This document shows positions 12,254-25,179 of a DNA stretch of 64,000 nucleotides, piece after piece. The notes below the pieces were generated by a model. The model searched no databases. It saw nothing but the letters and a program-made list of their open reading frames with translations, and was not told the DNA's origin. How positions within the stretch are numbered: the first letter of the stretch is position 1; each line of letters opens with the position of its first letter. Origin of the DNA: Voacanga thouarsii (Eukaryota; Streptophyta; Magnoliopsida; Gentianales; Apocynaceae); assembly GCA_026120185.1 (NCBI GenBank), contig JANUWF010001101.1:2356001-2420000 (forward strand). The letters are read 5' to 3'. The translations under genes and the position numbers were made by a program.

Positions 12254-13776
12254 ATGTTGGCAAGATTCAGATCAAAGAAAAACGTCCAAGGTTCGGCTTT
12301 TCTTATTATGAAGCTTTTGATTTTAGATTGCCGAAGTTGATTTTCCTATTTAATTTTTTTTTTCTCTCATTTGGGTTTTTGCAATGACGGTAGAGGAAAT
12401 GATAATCGTCAAAACGTATAGTTTTCAAGTGTTTTGTCTTGTTCTGATCAATGTTTTTCTGTATCATATGCTGTTCTAGCTAGTGGTTTCTTTTTCTTTA
12501 CCAGAGCCCATCAATTCTAGACAGTTCAAAGTTCAGAAGTTCTCAGAGAATGGATTTTGAGGGGAAAAAGAATGAAGCTTCAAATCTGATACAAACATTT
12601 TCGCTGGGTTAATCTTGAAAAATCTATCAGTTTCTTCTTTTTTTTTTTTCCCGCTTATTTGTTCTGCTCATTTCTTGATCATTGATGACAATTTTTTCCT
12701 TTTGGTTTTCAGATAAAATGGAGCTGATGAAAGAGTCTCGTCAAGACCTTAATGTCAATGAAGAGTACCTTGGAGCATTAAGAACGAAATCATACGCTGA
12801 ATTTTTCACAAAAGCTCAATCATTAGTTAATGAACCATCATCTCTAAATTTTTGCCATCAAAGATTCTCGGAAATTCTTCTTGAACCTCGACAAGACTCC
12901 ATAAAATCCCTTCTTGAATCAGAAGTTTTCCTCTCGAGAAAATCTGATCTCAAAACCCTATTGTTCAATTATTTCGATATCAGTGCTGAGGCTTCAAAAA
13001 TCTGCAGCCATCTCCTTAGATGCATCAATGTACTTCAATCCAACCACCAACTCATCAACCAAATATTCGAAACCATCGATGATCACTCTCCCGATCAACT
13101 ACATCTCGTTGTATCAGAACTTCGTTCAATCATTTTACACTACAATCCTTTATCTGATCTCAACCAAAATGACTTCATTCAAATTCACGACCAATACTCA
13201 TCAATCTTGCAACACTTAAAATCAAAGAGAAAAAGCGTTGCACGTAGAATTAAGTTGATAAAATGCTTCAACAAGGCTTCTGGGGTATGTCTGACAGCAG
13301 CCTGCAGCGTTATTGCAGTAGCAGCCATGGTTTTAGCAGCACATACACTAGCTGCATTGGTCATGGGACCGGCCCTCTTCAGTGTACCCTTGAAACCATT
13401 CAAGAAGAAACTTCCAGGTATAAGGCTTCTGAAATGTGGATTTCTAAGAAAAGTTGGAGAACAACTTGATGTAGCAGCGAAAGGTACATATATTTTGAAT
13501 AGGGATTTTGATACAATAAGCAGACTTGTTACAAGGCTTCATGATGACATTGAACATAACAAGGAAATGATAAAGCTGTGTTTGGATAGAAGAGAAGATA
13601 GATTTTCTTTGCAGATTTTGAAGGAACTCAAGAAGAGTGATTTTGGGTTCAGAAAACAAGTTGAGGAGCTTGAGGAACATGTTTACTTGTGCCTTGTGAC
13701 AATTAATAGAGCTAGAGCTTTGGTTGCCAAAGAAATTGCAAAATCTTGCAAGCAAAAAAAATCATCGTTCTGGTAA
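12254..13776 (+). CDS. UPF0496 (DUF677) family protein, two exons, 366 aa
   Basis: Exon 1 is 12254-12290 and encodes MLARFRSKKNVQ plus one base. Intron 12291-12712 runs GT...TTTTCAG, and exon 2 is 12713-13776. The junction makes a GAT codon and keeps the frame. The protein is mostly helical. A hydrophobic patch at about residues 202-240 (GVCLTAACSVIAVAAMVLAA and following) probably forms one or two membrane-associated helices after the basic stretch KSKRKSVARRIKLIK. The C-terminal part is charged and coiled-coil-like, ending KQKKSSFW. This layout and length fit plant UPF0496 proteins, whose biochemical role is unknown. The exon-2 frame could also open at 12682 within the intron, but the short first exon is typical of the family and preferred here. 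There is no sign of decay, and it lies alone between repeat blocks. Confidence 0.88.
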
Positions 13777-14909
13777 TTTACTGGGAGGAAAAAAGGAAAA
13801 AGAGCCAGCCGATTATCTTTGTACAGATGTAAATAGGATTTGATAATTCATGTAGAGATCTATTCTTTGATTTAATTTATATGTATGAGACAATACTTCC
13901 ATTAGTAGATGAGATGTTGAGTAGTTGTTAAGCAATTCTTTTTCTTTTTTTTTCCTGTTTAGTTTCTTTTTTCGCTTTATTTTAAATGCCTTTTCAAAAT
14001 GTTAATCAATAATAAATATTGGAAATAAAATTTACTTGCCATGCACTAATGTTATAGCCGTAGTGATCATATATTTATCACCATTTTAGAATGGAAAATA
14101 GGGTTTAATCAAACGTGGCTGGTTCTATACATACCTCAATCACAGTTTTCTTGTGAAAAAAAAAGAAAAAACAAATAGAAAAAAGCAATGGGACAACATA
14201 TGGGCAACACGAGGGAAAATTGTGAGAAGAAACGAAATATAAGATTCGAAACGTTCCTTTAAGACATACATTTTTTTAAAATTGTCAAGCAAGTTAATAG
14301 AAAGTAGAAATTAAAGATATAAGTAAATAATAATTTTTTTTCAATTCATCTCAATCTAAAATTTTAATTTAAATTAAATTAATTTTCATTTTTAAAAAAT
14401 TATCACATATTCAAATTACATTATTTTTTCTCTCTTTGACTCTACTTAAATCTTACTCTAACTCAACATATTTAATTTTTATTATTTTTAAATAAACTCA
14501 ATTTAATCTAATTCTTATCAACTCGCACCCTAAATTTCTTCATGGTTTTTTTCCCCTTCTCTTCTTGCTAAATCATTGTAACTGTTCATTACTGGTGAGA
14601 TAGTACCTTGATTTATTAAAATATACAATTTACTTAAAAAGAAAAAAAAAAAAAGAGTAGTTTCCGTATATACTCTCTGCATCCCTATTGGGAAACAAAG
14701 CTCAGACCGAGTGAAACTTTGGGCCTATGGCCCAATAAGCTCTTTGTTTGGTTAACCACTCATGAGCCTAATCGAAAATATGGTTTTCAAAATAATGGAA
14801 AGATGAGATGTTTGAATCTTATTATTTGAATTTTGAGCTTTGACTGCTATTTTCATTCACATCGGATCAGAAATTCGATTAGTCCCTTAGAAAACGTGAA
14901 TAATAGTTT
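13777..14909. other. 3' flank of UPF0496 gene, no gene
   Basis: This holds the probable 3' UTR with AATAAA at 14011-14016 as a possible polyadenylation signal, then AT-rich sequence up to the target duplication of the Tat element. No other feature was recognised. Confidence 0.4.
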
Positions 14910-14914
14910 ATAAT

Positions 14915-15594
14915 TGTTGTCGTACAAAAGAGGCATCGATGGAATTAGCGATTGACTTCTCTTCCGATGAATATAAACAGTCCGATAGAATAGTGAATGC
15001 AAAACTCAGACCTTTTAAGAAACGTGAGTTTATTAAATTTACTATAGAAATGGTCTAAGAAATTAGAAATATCGCATGCAGAAGCCAATAGGGACTAGAA
15101 TCAGTGTGTTTCGAATGATTTTAATAAAAAGGAGTACAAAATTACTGGAATTTAAAACCAAAGTAGAATGAAACGGAAAGTTGGTAATAAAGGAATAAAG
15201 GAAACTTCTGAAAACTAACCAAAGTTATGAATAAAGACAAGGAAAATACAGAATAAAAAGAGAATTACAAACTTGAAATTGGTAATCTTCTGGATGTGTT
15301 TGGTCGTGTCTGTTCTGAGAATCCTTGCCCGTTTTATGCTTACTATGGCGTTGTAACCGACTATCTGTACGTAGAGAAAATCTCACTTCATGGCTCAACC
15401 TTAGCGATTAGTTGTATTAATGCTTTACCGATCGTGCCAAGACGTGGGGGTGACGACTCAACGGCTCTTGATTCTGATGTTGACCGAGTACATCTGTTGA
15501 AAAATATTTAACGTCATCATCGGCTTGGAGAAATTCCTATTGGCATCGGCTTAAAGTTACCATTGCAACGGCTCGACTAAAGTTGACATCAACA
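14915..15594 (-). repeat. 3' LTR of the Tat element
   Basis: 680 bp, starting TGTTGTCGTAC and ending TTGACATCAACA on the + strand. It is a direct repeat of 25180-26323 apart from the MITE inserted in that copy. Confidence 0.92.
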
Positions 15595-15610
15595 CATGCC
15601 CCCCGAGTCC
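15595..15610 (-). other. Polypurine tract of the Tat element
   Basis: Read on the - strand this is GGACTCGGGGGGCATG and directly abuts the 3' LTR. This is where plus-strand DNA synthesis would be primed. Confidence 0.8.
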
Positions 15611-15868
15611 TATTGCTTTATAGCGCGATCAGGTGAAGCAATGGGAATCATGCCTCTTTTAATTCGTAGTCGTTTTTTTCCTGACAAAGTCGGAATGTCC
15701 CGATCGTTGTAGAAGGTTTTCGACTCCTCGGCTTTGAAACCCACGAATGGCTAGTCTTTAAATTTCACTTTAAATAGTCGTAGTCCCCATTACTCCTTCC
15801 TCACTAATATGAAATCTTTTTTCCTAAGAAACTCTACTTCGATCAGACTTCTATCCTTCCCGTGAAAT

Positions 15869-18740
15869 TTGACAGTATTTTCTGCACTTCATTTGTCGAC
15901 GATTTCTGAATCTTCATGGCCACCCCAGTTGATAACATGCCCCCTGACTTTGGTTCAAGTCGAAGCTAACTTGTACACCTTAGGCCCTCGGCTATTGCCG
16001 ACGAAGGTCACTGTTGATCATCTGCTATTTGCCCAGCCGGAGGATTTTGTCCTCCCATTGAATCAGAATGACTTTTCTACAGTTGATCTCTCGTTTTCCT
16101 TTCGCCATTGGCTGCACCCATTGAAGAATTATAGAGAATGGTGTGATCGCTGTCACGCTACCTTCGAAGCCCTTTAGGATCAATAGGATATCAAAAATGC
16201 CGTTATGATGTCCGATTTCGACATGGCCTTTGATCGCAACCTCTTCGCTACAGTTCTGCCATTCTGGTCTTCAGCAATCAACGACTTCATATTTCTCCAT
16301 GGGATGTTTTCCCCAACCATCTTGGATATTTGCACCATCTTGGGCTTCCGATACAATGGAAATGAGATCCCTAAACTCCACGATGACGAAAGCACTCCTG
16401 CGATTGAGGCCCACCCGGATAAAGCCGCTTCTTCCTATGGTAATTTCATGGCTGCCCAAACGGGCATAGGCGGCATTCCTTCCTAGCAAGAGCAAGCCTC
16501 ATTTCTATGGTTGTGGTTCTATAAGTACATTCTCTGTTCTCACTCGACTAGGATAAGCAACGAATTCCAATACTACGTATCGACTATGCTAAGGAAAAAG
16601 AGGCGTTGTGAACTGGCCTCTTTGGTACTAGCCTTGGTTTATCAGATGATGAACTAGATGATTTCGGCCTTATCAGTTAGGAGTGACCTGACCAACCTCG
16701 GCAGCCCTCTCTGGGTTATGCAATTGTGGCTTTACCAATATCTCTCCCAGTTTAGTGTTAACAACCTCTCAGGGGATTCTGCTTACTTTTCCACCCAGAC
16801 CATTGGTTATCAGCTGTTGAGAATCCCTCTGAACAGATCTTCAGCTGGTATCATTATGTCGTATCTTCATCAGAACCGACTCCAAAACATTCCTCACTTC
16901 TTCCCCTATTTTGCCCGGGAAACAGGCCCTCTTTGGTTGAAGAACCTTGCCGATACATCGGATGGCTCTCAACAGACCATCTAGGCCAAGATGTTGTATT
17001 CTAGGGAGCTCCTTTTAGAAGCCAAACAAGGCGTACGAAATGTCAAATAATCCTATGAACGGTACAATCCTCATTGCTTTTCTCGGCAATTTGGGCTTAT
17101 TTAGGACATTCTTGCTGATCCTAGGCATGTATCGTCCTACGTTGTCATGCCTGCTCTATCGGCTGAAGATGTGCACACTATAGCCGATAGGTCCCTGACT
17201 ATTATCCGTTCCTTCGAATATCATCATTTTCAAGTTGTCCTGAAAACTACACCCAATTTCAACTTAATGGCGACTGATGAGTGAGATACTTTTCTCTGTC
17301 CTTGTGAAAAACATGGCTGCTCAGGCTAGCTGGGTTAGCATCGGCGATGGTGGAAGCATCGGCGTTAAGGAAAGGTAAACAAAGCAAGATATTTGTCAGT
17401 CCTGTTGCCGTGCTATCATTCCAAATGCCACTAGTGAAGAAAGCCTCCATTCTTCTAGTTGCTGAAGAAGAAAAAGAAGAAGAACAAGAAGCAGTTCTTC
17501 CTCTGCTTAAGCGATCCAATCACTCGAACGATCACCAACGTTTAGATTTCCTGTACTGAGACTTTTCCGATACTCTTCAATTTTAGACACAAGGGCTAAG
17601 TCCTTACTCTCCTCCTTTGTAGAAATAAAAACTTAACTAATTAGTTATTACTAACTTTTCCTCTGAGTCGATAGAAACCATGCCCCATTTGTCTCTTGAG
17701 AAGACAACACCAACTAAGGAGGAAACTTTGGCTGCTTCTCCTTCATCGGCTATACCTCCAACATTAGAGATGCCCGTCTCAGAGAAAATAGTGATTGGCA
17801 AACCTGTTCCACCTTTTGCGGAGCCGATCTCTGAACCCTCTTTGGTAGAGCATCCAAAAGAAACTGCTCCTTCTCAACTAATAGTGTCTGAGACTGTTGT
17901 GCTAGAGCTCTTGAATAGCCTAATTGGGGCTGCCCTGCTGACTAGCCAGCCTTCCCAAGACACAATTAGTCGAGCCCTCTTGCTTCTTGCATAATCGGCT
18001 GATACCGATATTCCTATTGAATTAAAGCGTTTATCGGCTAATTACTTGGGGCACATGAGGTTCACTCAGCGCTTCCTCTAGGACACCCAGAATAGGAGGG
18101 ATGAAACTTCTCGTCAGCGTAAAACTTTGGAAGTGCTCCGAGGGTAAGAAGCTTTTCTACAATCCCATCACCTGGAAGCCTCTACCCGCTTGAGCGTTCT
18201 TCGAGTTGAAATCTCAGAAAGAGTTGAAAAAAATTAAAGAACTCAAAAAATAATTGCAAGAATTTCAGGCGGAGCTGAATTTCGAGAAGAGGGTTCTGGA
18301 AGAAAGTTTTGAGGCAAAAAGTGACTGTCAACAAATAGCCTCATTTGTAGAAAAGTCAGCAGTTAAATTTCGGGATGAACAGCTCATGATGGAGGTAGAG
18401 GAAGAACTGTTTTAAATGGAGCTACAACACTCGGAAAAACTGTTGGCCGGTATGCAATCCTCGTGGGATAATTTTCAATCATACCTGACCACTATTTTTC
18501 ATCATACCGATTAGGCTGCTCCCTCGGGTACTCAACCTGGAGATGCTGAAGTTCGTCCGCCCCAACTAAGAAAACAGCTGTCAAACTAGAAACAGCCCAA
18601 AAAGAGGCGACTAGCTAAATGGAAAAGGAGAGAGAAATTCCACCTGAGACAACTCTGCCTGAAGAAGATCTAAATCGGCTCGCCATAGTTCTATTTGTTC
18701 AACTGATTGAGACACCTCACACTCCGTCTGAGGAGAATTG
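15869..18740 (+). pseudogene. Plant mobile domain (PMD, aminotransferase-like) gene, antisense inside the Tat element
   Basis: One + frame from 15869 to 17281 reads as a PMD (PF10536-type) protein. Landmarks are FWSSAINDFIFLHG then MFSPTILDICTILGF, SFLWLWFYKYIFC, ELASLVLALVYQ and SPLWVMQLWLYQYLSQF. It starts either in this frame or from ATG 15916 with a frameshift near 15960. After frameshifts between 17282 and 17350 comes a Glu/Pro-rich linker (17347-17994) and then a charged coiled-coil tail (about 18230-18640) with EFQAELNFEKRVLEESF. In-frame stops (16175, 16184, 16484, 16655, 16982, 17048, 17102, 17992, 18079, 18145, 18251, 18413, 18512, 18587) are all TAG or TAA. The gene lies opposite to gag-pol, between integrase and the 3' LTR. 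PMD domains occur in plant host genes and in Ty3 elements. The function inside the element is unknown. Confidence 0.82.
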
Positions 18741-18854
18741 ATTTTTTTTTTTTTTTTTGGAATAGGTCTAGCTCAGTCTCAAATGTAGTGGTCATCTGAT
18801 CGACTCTTTTGTGATCAGCTATCTTCATGAATGCAAGTATTTTCCTTCTTCTTT

Positions 18855-18981
<127 letters not shown>

Positions 18982-19179
18982 CTCTTTTTCTGCCATGGTT
19001 CTCTCCCAAAATGTAGGATGGAATTTTTTTCAAATACTTACCGTTTATGGTATTACTTACCTCTTTTTTGTCGGGCGTCATCAGCCGATAAGCCCCTCCA
19101 TCAAAAACTTATGTAACAAGAAAAAGTTTTTCTCAGGAAGCGGACCACTTACCGTAACGTAGGTCTTTTGGTTCAACTA

Positions 19180-20340
19180 GTAGTATGATTTTCTAGACCA
19201 TATCTCCTTCCTGAAAGTTCCTACCCCGCACTCTCCAATTATAGGCTCTTGTTACATTCTCCTTGTACCGTTTGATATTTTTTAGTGCTACCCATTGGTC
19301 CTCTTCAGCCTGATCCAAACTTATAGCTAAGGCCAACTTGTAATCCTCAACCGACAAATAATGTTGGTAAACTACTCAAGCCGATCGCAATGATAACTCA
19401 GTAGCTAATATTGCATCCTACCCATATGTTAGCCTAAATGGCGTGAAACATGTAGCAGTTTTGAAGGCATTCCGATAAGCCTACAGAACTTCCCGGAGTG
19501 TTTCGTGCCACCTTCTGAGATTATCCTCCAATGACTTTCGGATCATACTAATCAAGGTTTTGTTTGTAGCTTTAGCTTGACTGTTGGCCTGCACATAATA
19601 CGAGGATGAATGTAATACTTTGACTTTAAATTGAGTTAAAAAGTTACGTACTTTACTCCCGTAAACAAGTTCCTTGGTCCACCGTTATTGTTTGAGGTAT
19701 GTCGAAACGGAACAAAATTCTCTATTGAATGAAAGTAATCATGGCAGGCTGGGTTACCCTAGTCAGGGCTTATGCCTTTACCCACTTGGTAAAATAATCC
19801 ATTACCACTAAGATAAAGGTGTACCCTTTAGTCGATGGTGGATGAATCTTGTCGATGACATCTAGGGCCTAACCCTTAAAAGGCCACGGCTGGATGATAG
19901 GATGCAATTCCGCAGAATGTACATGTATCAAAGGAACATGCTTCTAACACTTCTCACATCCAGTTGCATAGGCTACACAATCCATGGTTATGGAGGGCTA
20001 ATAAAACCTGTGGACATTGCAGTATCCATTTTAGCTTTAGGCATGCCTGGTAAGCACTGCATATGCCTTCATGCACCTTGGCTAAAGCCTATGACGCTTT
20101 TTGCTTTGACAAACATTTCTGTAAAACTCTTAAATGGCTTCTTCTGAATAAATCTTTTTCGATCAACACAAAGTTCAACGCCTTACGTTTTAATTCTCGT
20201 GACACATGACCAGTAAATTTTCACAAATAGGAAACGATATCAGAATGCCAATCTTCTTTGTGTTCCTCTCCCGATATCTGTTGGTACATTATTACCCCAA
20301 CTCTTTTCCTGAATCCTAAAGCCATTTGAGCAAAATCGTT
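19180..20340 (-). pseudogene. Integrase region of the Tat element
   Basis: Reading leftward on the - strand gives in order: an HHCC-like zinc region with KVHEGICSAY and GCEKC; the catalytic core with FILVVMDYFTKWVKA near 19800, where D is a likely catalytic residue; the conserved HETLREVL then AYRNAFKTATCFTPFRLTYG near 19450-19510; and the C-terminal TRAYNWRVRGRNFQEGDMV near 19200-19260. Integrase inserts the element's cDNA into the genome. Stops replace expected Trp or Gln codons (for example VL*AYR and DMV*K), and frames shift, so it is inactive. Confidence 0.82.
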
Positions 20341-20700
20341 TGCCCCCTAATTCTCAGCTCGAGGGATGTAAGTTAACATAACTTCCGATAAGTGTTGCAG
20401 CAATGCCTTTACTTCTTGTAATTTATCCAACAAAATAGGATTAGTGCATTTATACTCATCTAAAGCCTGTTGGATGACAGTTTGAGAATCCCCTCTTATA
20501 TTAACCACTTGTGCATCCAAAACCTTCAAGACTTGAAGTCCTAAAATGAGAGCATCATACTTTGTCTAATTATTTGAAGTTTATTTCTTTAATTCAAAAA
20601 GAATTCTTCCTTGTCGTCCACAAGGGACTTCAATAACCAAGCCGACACCTACCTTAGACTAGATGCTAAGTCCATTAAATTGCAACTTTCATAGTTTGTA
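20340..20700 (-). pseudogene. Additional (archaeal-type) RNase H region of the Tat element
   Basis: The - strand reading holds VVNIRGDSQTVIQQALDEYK and LLQHLSEVMLTYIPRAEN. Both are hallmarks of the second RNase H domain (aRNH) of Tat elements. The Asp in RGDS is an active-site position. It lies between the canonical RNase H and the integrase, as expected. Confidence 0.8.
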
Positions 20701-20829
20701 TAAAATGTATCCCTGTGCTTCTTCCTTTTCTGGATTTGGTATTTCTAAACAAGGGTGTTCAGCCAAGAAATCAGCTATGACTTGACCTTTTGTTGTTTTC
20801 AAAGGCACGTGAGTCAAAGAAAAAGCATG

Positions 20830-21130
20830 TAGCTTAATTGCCTATTTTATTGACCGCCCTTACAACAAGGAGTGGTTCAACAGATATTTGCGCCTAAATC
20901 AATTTTACACAAGACTTGCATCTCCCTAGGCAACAAATAATGTTCTAGTTTTGTGCATACATAATATAAAGACAAGCATAGCTTTTCGACGGGAGAATAC
21001 CTTGTTTCGATATCCGTCAGATTTCGATTGAGGTAGTATATTACTCTTTCAACCCCTTGTGCATCGTCTTGAGCTAACAAACTTCCGATGGACTCCTAAG
21101 CCGTCAAAATATACAATTTTAAGGGCATCT
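20830..21130 (-). pseudogene. Canonical Ty3 RNase H region
   Basis: The - strand reading gives LLAQDDAQGVERVIYYLNR, then TRYSPVEKLCLSLYYVC, then EHYLL. This is the start of the gypsy RNase H domain that follows RT. It is in a different frame from RT, so it is frameshifted. Confidence 0.8.
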
Positions 21131-21139
21131 TATCGTGTG

Positions 21140-22250
21140 GCGGTATCAAAATAGATAGTTGTGATAAAGCCATTTTGATCTGATTGAAAGCTGTCTAATG
21201 CTCCAACTGCCAGATGAACTCTTGAGACGATTTCAACCGAAGTAAAGAGGAGAATGCCTTTTGCTTTCTTGCAATATTGGTTAGAAAATTTCACGGGAAA
21301 TTAATCTTCCCTATGAAACTCTAGAGTTCTTACTTAAATCGTGGTGACCTTGCCTATAGAATATCTCTTGCTTTATTCTGATCCACTTTAATTCCTCTTT
21401 GATGTACCAGAATTCAAGGAAATTTCCAACTAAAACTCCGAAAGCGCATTTGGTGGAATTGATTTTTAGCCGGTGCTTGCGCATTTGGAGAAATGCTTGC
21501 TCTAACCACCTCAAGTGTTGTGAAAAGGTGGGCGACTTAACCACCAGATCATCAATGTAGACCTCGATGGTCTTGTTGATGATATCATGAAAAATGAGGT
21601 TCATGACTCCCTGGAAAGTAGCCTCAACATTCTTTAAACCAAACGATATGACTAGCCATTCAAACAAACCGATAGAATCTAAACATCAGAAGGCTGTCTT
21701 TTGTGTATCCTCTTCGGCTATAAATATCTAATTATAACTAGAGTATCCATCTATAAAGCTTAAGAATTAGTTTCCTACTACCGAGTCTACCAATATGTCG
21801 GCTATCGACATAGTGTATTCATCCTTTGACGTGGCCAAATTCAAATTCCTGAAATCAACACAAACTTGTAGCTGGCCATTTTTCTTGATGACAGAAACAA
21901 TATTGGACACCCAATCCATATATCAACAGGTACGGATAAAACCACACTGAAGTAACCTCTCAATTTCTTATTTGATTCTAGGTAGGAGTGCGGGATTAAA
22001 ACACTGGGCATGTTACTTATGAGGCTTGAAACCTTCCTTAATTGGTAAGCGATACTCTACTATGCCTCTGTCCAACCCTAGCATTTTATGATAATCCCAT
22101 GCGAAACAATCTCTGTATCTACGAATTAAAGATGTTAGGGAATTTCGTTGACAAAGAGTTAAGCATAAGCTTACCTTTGTAGTTTTGTTTTCTCCAAGTC
22201 CTCTGATATCCATCTCCATTAGCGGATCCTGAGCAATGAAACTAGGTGCA
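21140..22250 (-). pseudogene. Reverse transcriptase region of the Tat element
   Basis: The N-terminal part at 22013-22219 has RYRDCFAWDYHKMLGLDRG and VEYRLPIKEGFKP. The central part at 21311-21667 has MFEWLVISFGLKNVEATFQ and the catalytic box IEVYIDDLVVKS, with the YIDD Asp pair still present. Stops between these blocks and lost conserved residues make it non-functional. Confidence 0.88.
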
Positions 22251-22479
22251 TGTCAATCATTAGAGTCTTCTGTTCTCAAACCTTTACCTTCCATCCCTTC
22301 CACTATAATTTGACTGTAAGCCATGGTGAGCTTGGCATATTGGCTCAGATCAAAGGTAGAATGGTAAAACACAGTCTCGATCATTTGCACTTCTATTAAG
22401 AATGGGTTGGGATTGACTGGTATCTTTTTCACTCGTTCTCCATCCCAGATTAATATCATTTGGTGAAGTGTTGATGGAA

Positions 22480-22980
22480 CATAATGATTTGCGTGAATCC
22501 AATCTCACCCAATAGGACAGAATAAGTCAACTTTATCGTGATTACAAAGAAAACAGTTTTACTGACCTTAGATCTAACTGCGACCTCAAAAGTAATGACT
22601 CATTTTGCTTTGGCTGCGTCCCTGGTAAAATTGAGCATTTGGATATCTATAGGAGACAAATCGAGTTTGTCCTTACCCAGACGTCTTAAAGTTGCCAACG
22701 GCATTACAGTCAGTACAACCCCTTCATCAATGAAGACTCAAGAAAAAGGTTTTTTGTTGATAAGCACCTTGATGTACAACGGCTTGTAGTGATTAATATG
22801 TTTTGTTGTTGGGATTGGAAAGACCATCCTTTCCGATGGCACCTTGAATTCAATGAGTTCAACGGCAGCTTCTTCCGTTACATAATAGTCTTCCTTCACC
22901 ACCTCTTGCTCGGCACTTGCTCGGAATTGTGATGGAAGAATGCTAAGCATATTTTGACTCGGGGAGGTACACACTTACTC
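22480..22980 (-). pseudogene. Retroviral-type aspartic protease region
   Basis: The - strand reading gives KVPSERMVFPIP, then YIKVLINKKPFS, a stop, VFIDEGVVLTVMP and LRRLGKDKLDLSPIDIQM. The family has (V/I)DGGA at the active site. Here the Asp remains but GGA has become EGV, so the site is damaged. Confidence 0.7.
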
Positions 22981-23399
22981 ATCTAACCATTTCTCAAGTA
23001 TTTTTTTTTTTGTTGAGCCCGCTTCCTCTATTCTCGCTATTTCTGAGTCTTTGTAGGACGGGGGCGATAACCCAGAAAGAATGGCTCTTTATGAGGTATA
23101 TACATTGTAAACTTCTCATCTTTTCCATGGAAATGAGCTGTGAGAGTTAGAACAGTAAGCCAAGTGAAAATCGATGGTCGATTATCTAGCCTTTGGAACA
23201 TTATTCTTTTTACTTCAAAGGTTTTGGACTATTTCTTGATGAAAGAATCTCCTAATTTATGTTCCACATCTTTCTTACAAATTTGTACCATACTTGTATC
23301 AACTGCTGGGAAATGGTCTGTATCAACTAAAGTTTCCTCGCGTTTGTCAGCAAATTTCACTATTCTTTCTTACAAAGCCTTCTGAATTGTGTTCTTGAA

Positions 23400-25140
23400 A
23401 ACAACACAGCTATTGGTGTTATGAGAAAATGAATTATGCCACTTATAGTATTTCTTTCCCTTCAACTCCTCTGGGCTTGGGACTTTGTGACCAAAAGGTA
23501 AACGGGTTTATTTGTCCTTGACCATTTGATCAAAGATTTGTTCGTCTTTTGATACATCGAATGTATAGGTAGATGGCCCCGCAAGAGAAACCTCCCCCTT
23601 CCCTCTGCCAAGTTTCAAAGAAGGACAGTATAAGATGAACTTTTTACTAACTTTGCTACCATTATCTCCATTAGTTGTTCCTCCTCATTGTTCGTAACAT
23701 CATCCACAACTGATATCATGGTTTGCCCATGAGAGAACTTGACAGACCGCTTTTTCTCATTTTTCTTGATCATTTCTTCTATTCTGACAGCATGGGAAAG
23801 TAAGTAGGACAAATTAGAAAAATCTTGGAGAATGAGATGCTCTTTGAGTTGCGGATGTATTCTGCTGATGGCTATTCTAGTACACTCCATTTCTGGCAGT
23901 TGAATGGTACATTTAGCCTTAATCTGCCAAAAGCGCTCAATGAATTCGGCTACACCTTTGGATGACTTTTGTTTGACCATAGGAGTTCTGCTATGAAAAC
24001 CTCAGGTGCTGGTTTAAATAACTGCTTATGAAAAATTCGTTCCATGTCTGCCCATGAATACACATAATTGGACGTCAGATTTGCATACCAAGTAAATGAT
24101 GCCCCTGTTAAAGATAAAGAAAATAATTGCAATTTATGCCAGTCACTGTTCCCGAATTCTTCATATTGTGTCGTGAACCTCCCAATATGTTCCATGGTTA
24201 ATTTGTTGTCCTGTTTAGAGAACATAGAGAACTCAGGCACTTTAAACCCTCGAGGTAACAATGCCATAGAATCTATCCATTCGGGATAAGATTTCTGATA
24301 AATTGGTCAATCCCTGGTCTGTCGACGCAATACTTCTGTCATTGCATTAACATCGATTGATGGTACTGGTTGTTGATTCTGTATGGGAGAATTTAGTATA
24401 ATTGGTCGGGAACCCTATCTTGGGAATAGGGCCATCTCAGGGTATCTTGCTCCTTGCATCGGATAAGCTATCATCATTACAAGATACGTGGAAGGAACAG
24501 TTGTAGCATGGCTCTGTGGCCCTCCATACGGGGAACAAACACTCCTATTAGGAGTTGCTGTCAGGTCGTAAGATACCTATACCCCCCTTGGCGCCTGGAC
24601 CCCCGTAATTGGGTATGGTGTTGTTCTTCCTAAGAAAGGCTTTGTGGGAACTACGCTTTGTGCCGCTAATCCCAGATTCCCTTGGTGCCCCCGGGTATCG
24701 AAAATGATGGCTCCCTACGTAACAATTGTATTAACCCATTAGATGGTGCACCAACGGTCGAGGCAGGAGAATACACAATTGCCTGAGATATCCCGTGACC
24801 ATTTTGCCTTTTGTTCAAAATTATGGAGGACGTTCTGAAGTAGTGCCCAGAACACTGTGGCAAACTGGGGAATAAGGCTCTGAATAAGTTCACCTGTACA
24901 TTACTTTATGACTTGTCCTATGGCGGTTAAGGACATGGATATCAATTAAGACACTTGAGGAGGAGACGATGATTGTGTTCTTTGCTCAGGAAGGGTGACC
25001 TGGGCATTACTGAAAGTCATCGCTGTAAGATTGAGAGCTCTCCATAAAACTCGAACTGTAGAACGATCAGATGAATCCGATAAAAGTCCTGAGGACTGCT
25101 GATGAGGATTTGACATAAGGCGTCCTGAACGCAGTTGCAT
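23400..25140 (-). pseudogene. Gag region of the Tat element
   Basis: It starts 16 bases inside the PBS with MQLRSGRLMSNPHQQSSG at 25140. The core at 23950-24267 has GFKVPEFSMFSKQDN, HIGRFTTQYEEFGN, QLFSLSLTGASFTWYANLTS and WADMERIFHKQLF. The next frame (23615-23980) has KGVAEFIERFWQIKAKC. These are typical of the plant retrotransposon gag domain (PF03732 type), the capsid protein of the virus-like particle. At least two frameshifts separate the pieces. Confidence 0.85.
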
Positions 25141-25155
25141 GCAACAACTACCTTT

Positions 25156-25174
25156 GGTCCCACTGGGCGTGCCA
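25156..25174 (-). other. Primer binding site of the Tat element
   Basis: Read on the - strand this is TGGCACGCCCAGTGGGACC, starting five bases inside the 5' LTR end. The TGG start fits the CCA end of a tRNA. The tRNA species was not determined. Confidence 0.75.
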
Positions 25175-25179
25175 ATTAA

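Noticed and set aside
13185..13755. Other-frame open frames over the UPF0496 exon on both strands
   Set aside because: They are shadows of the real coding frame, without motifs or start context.
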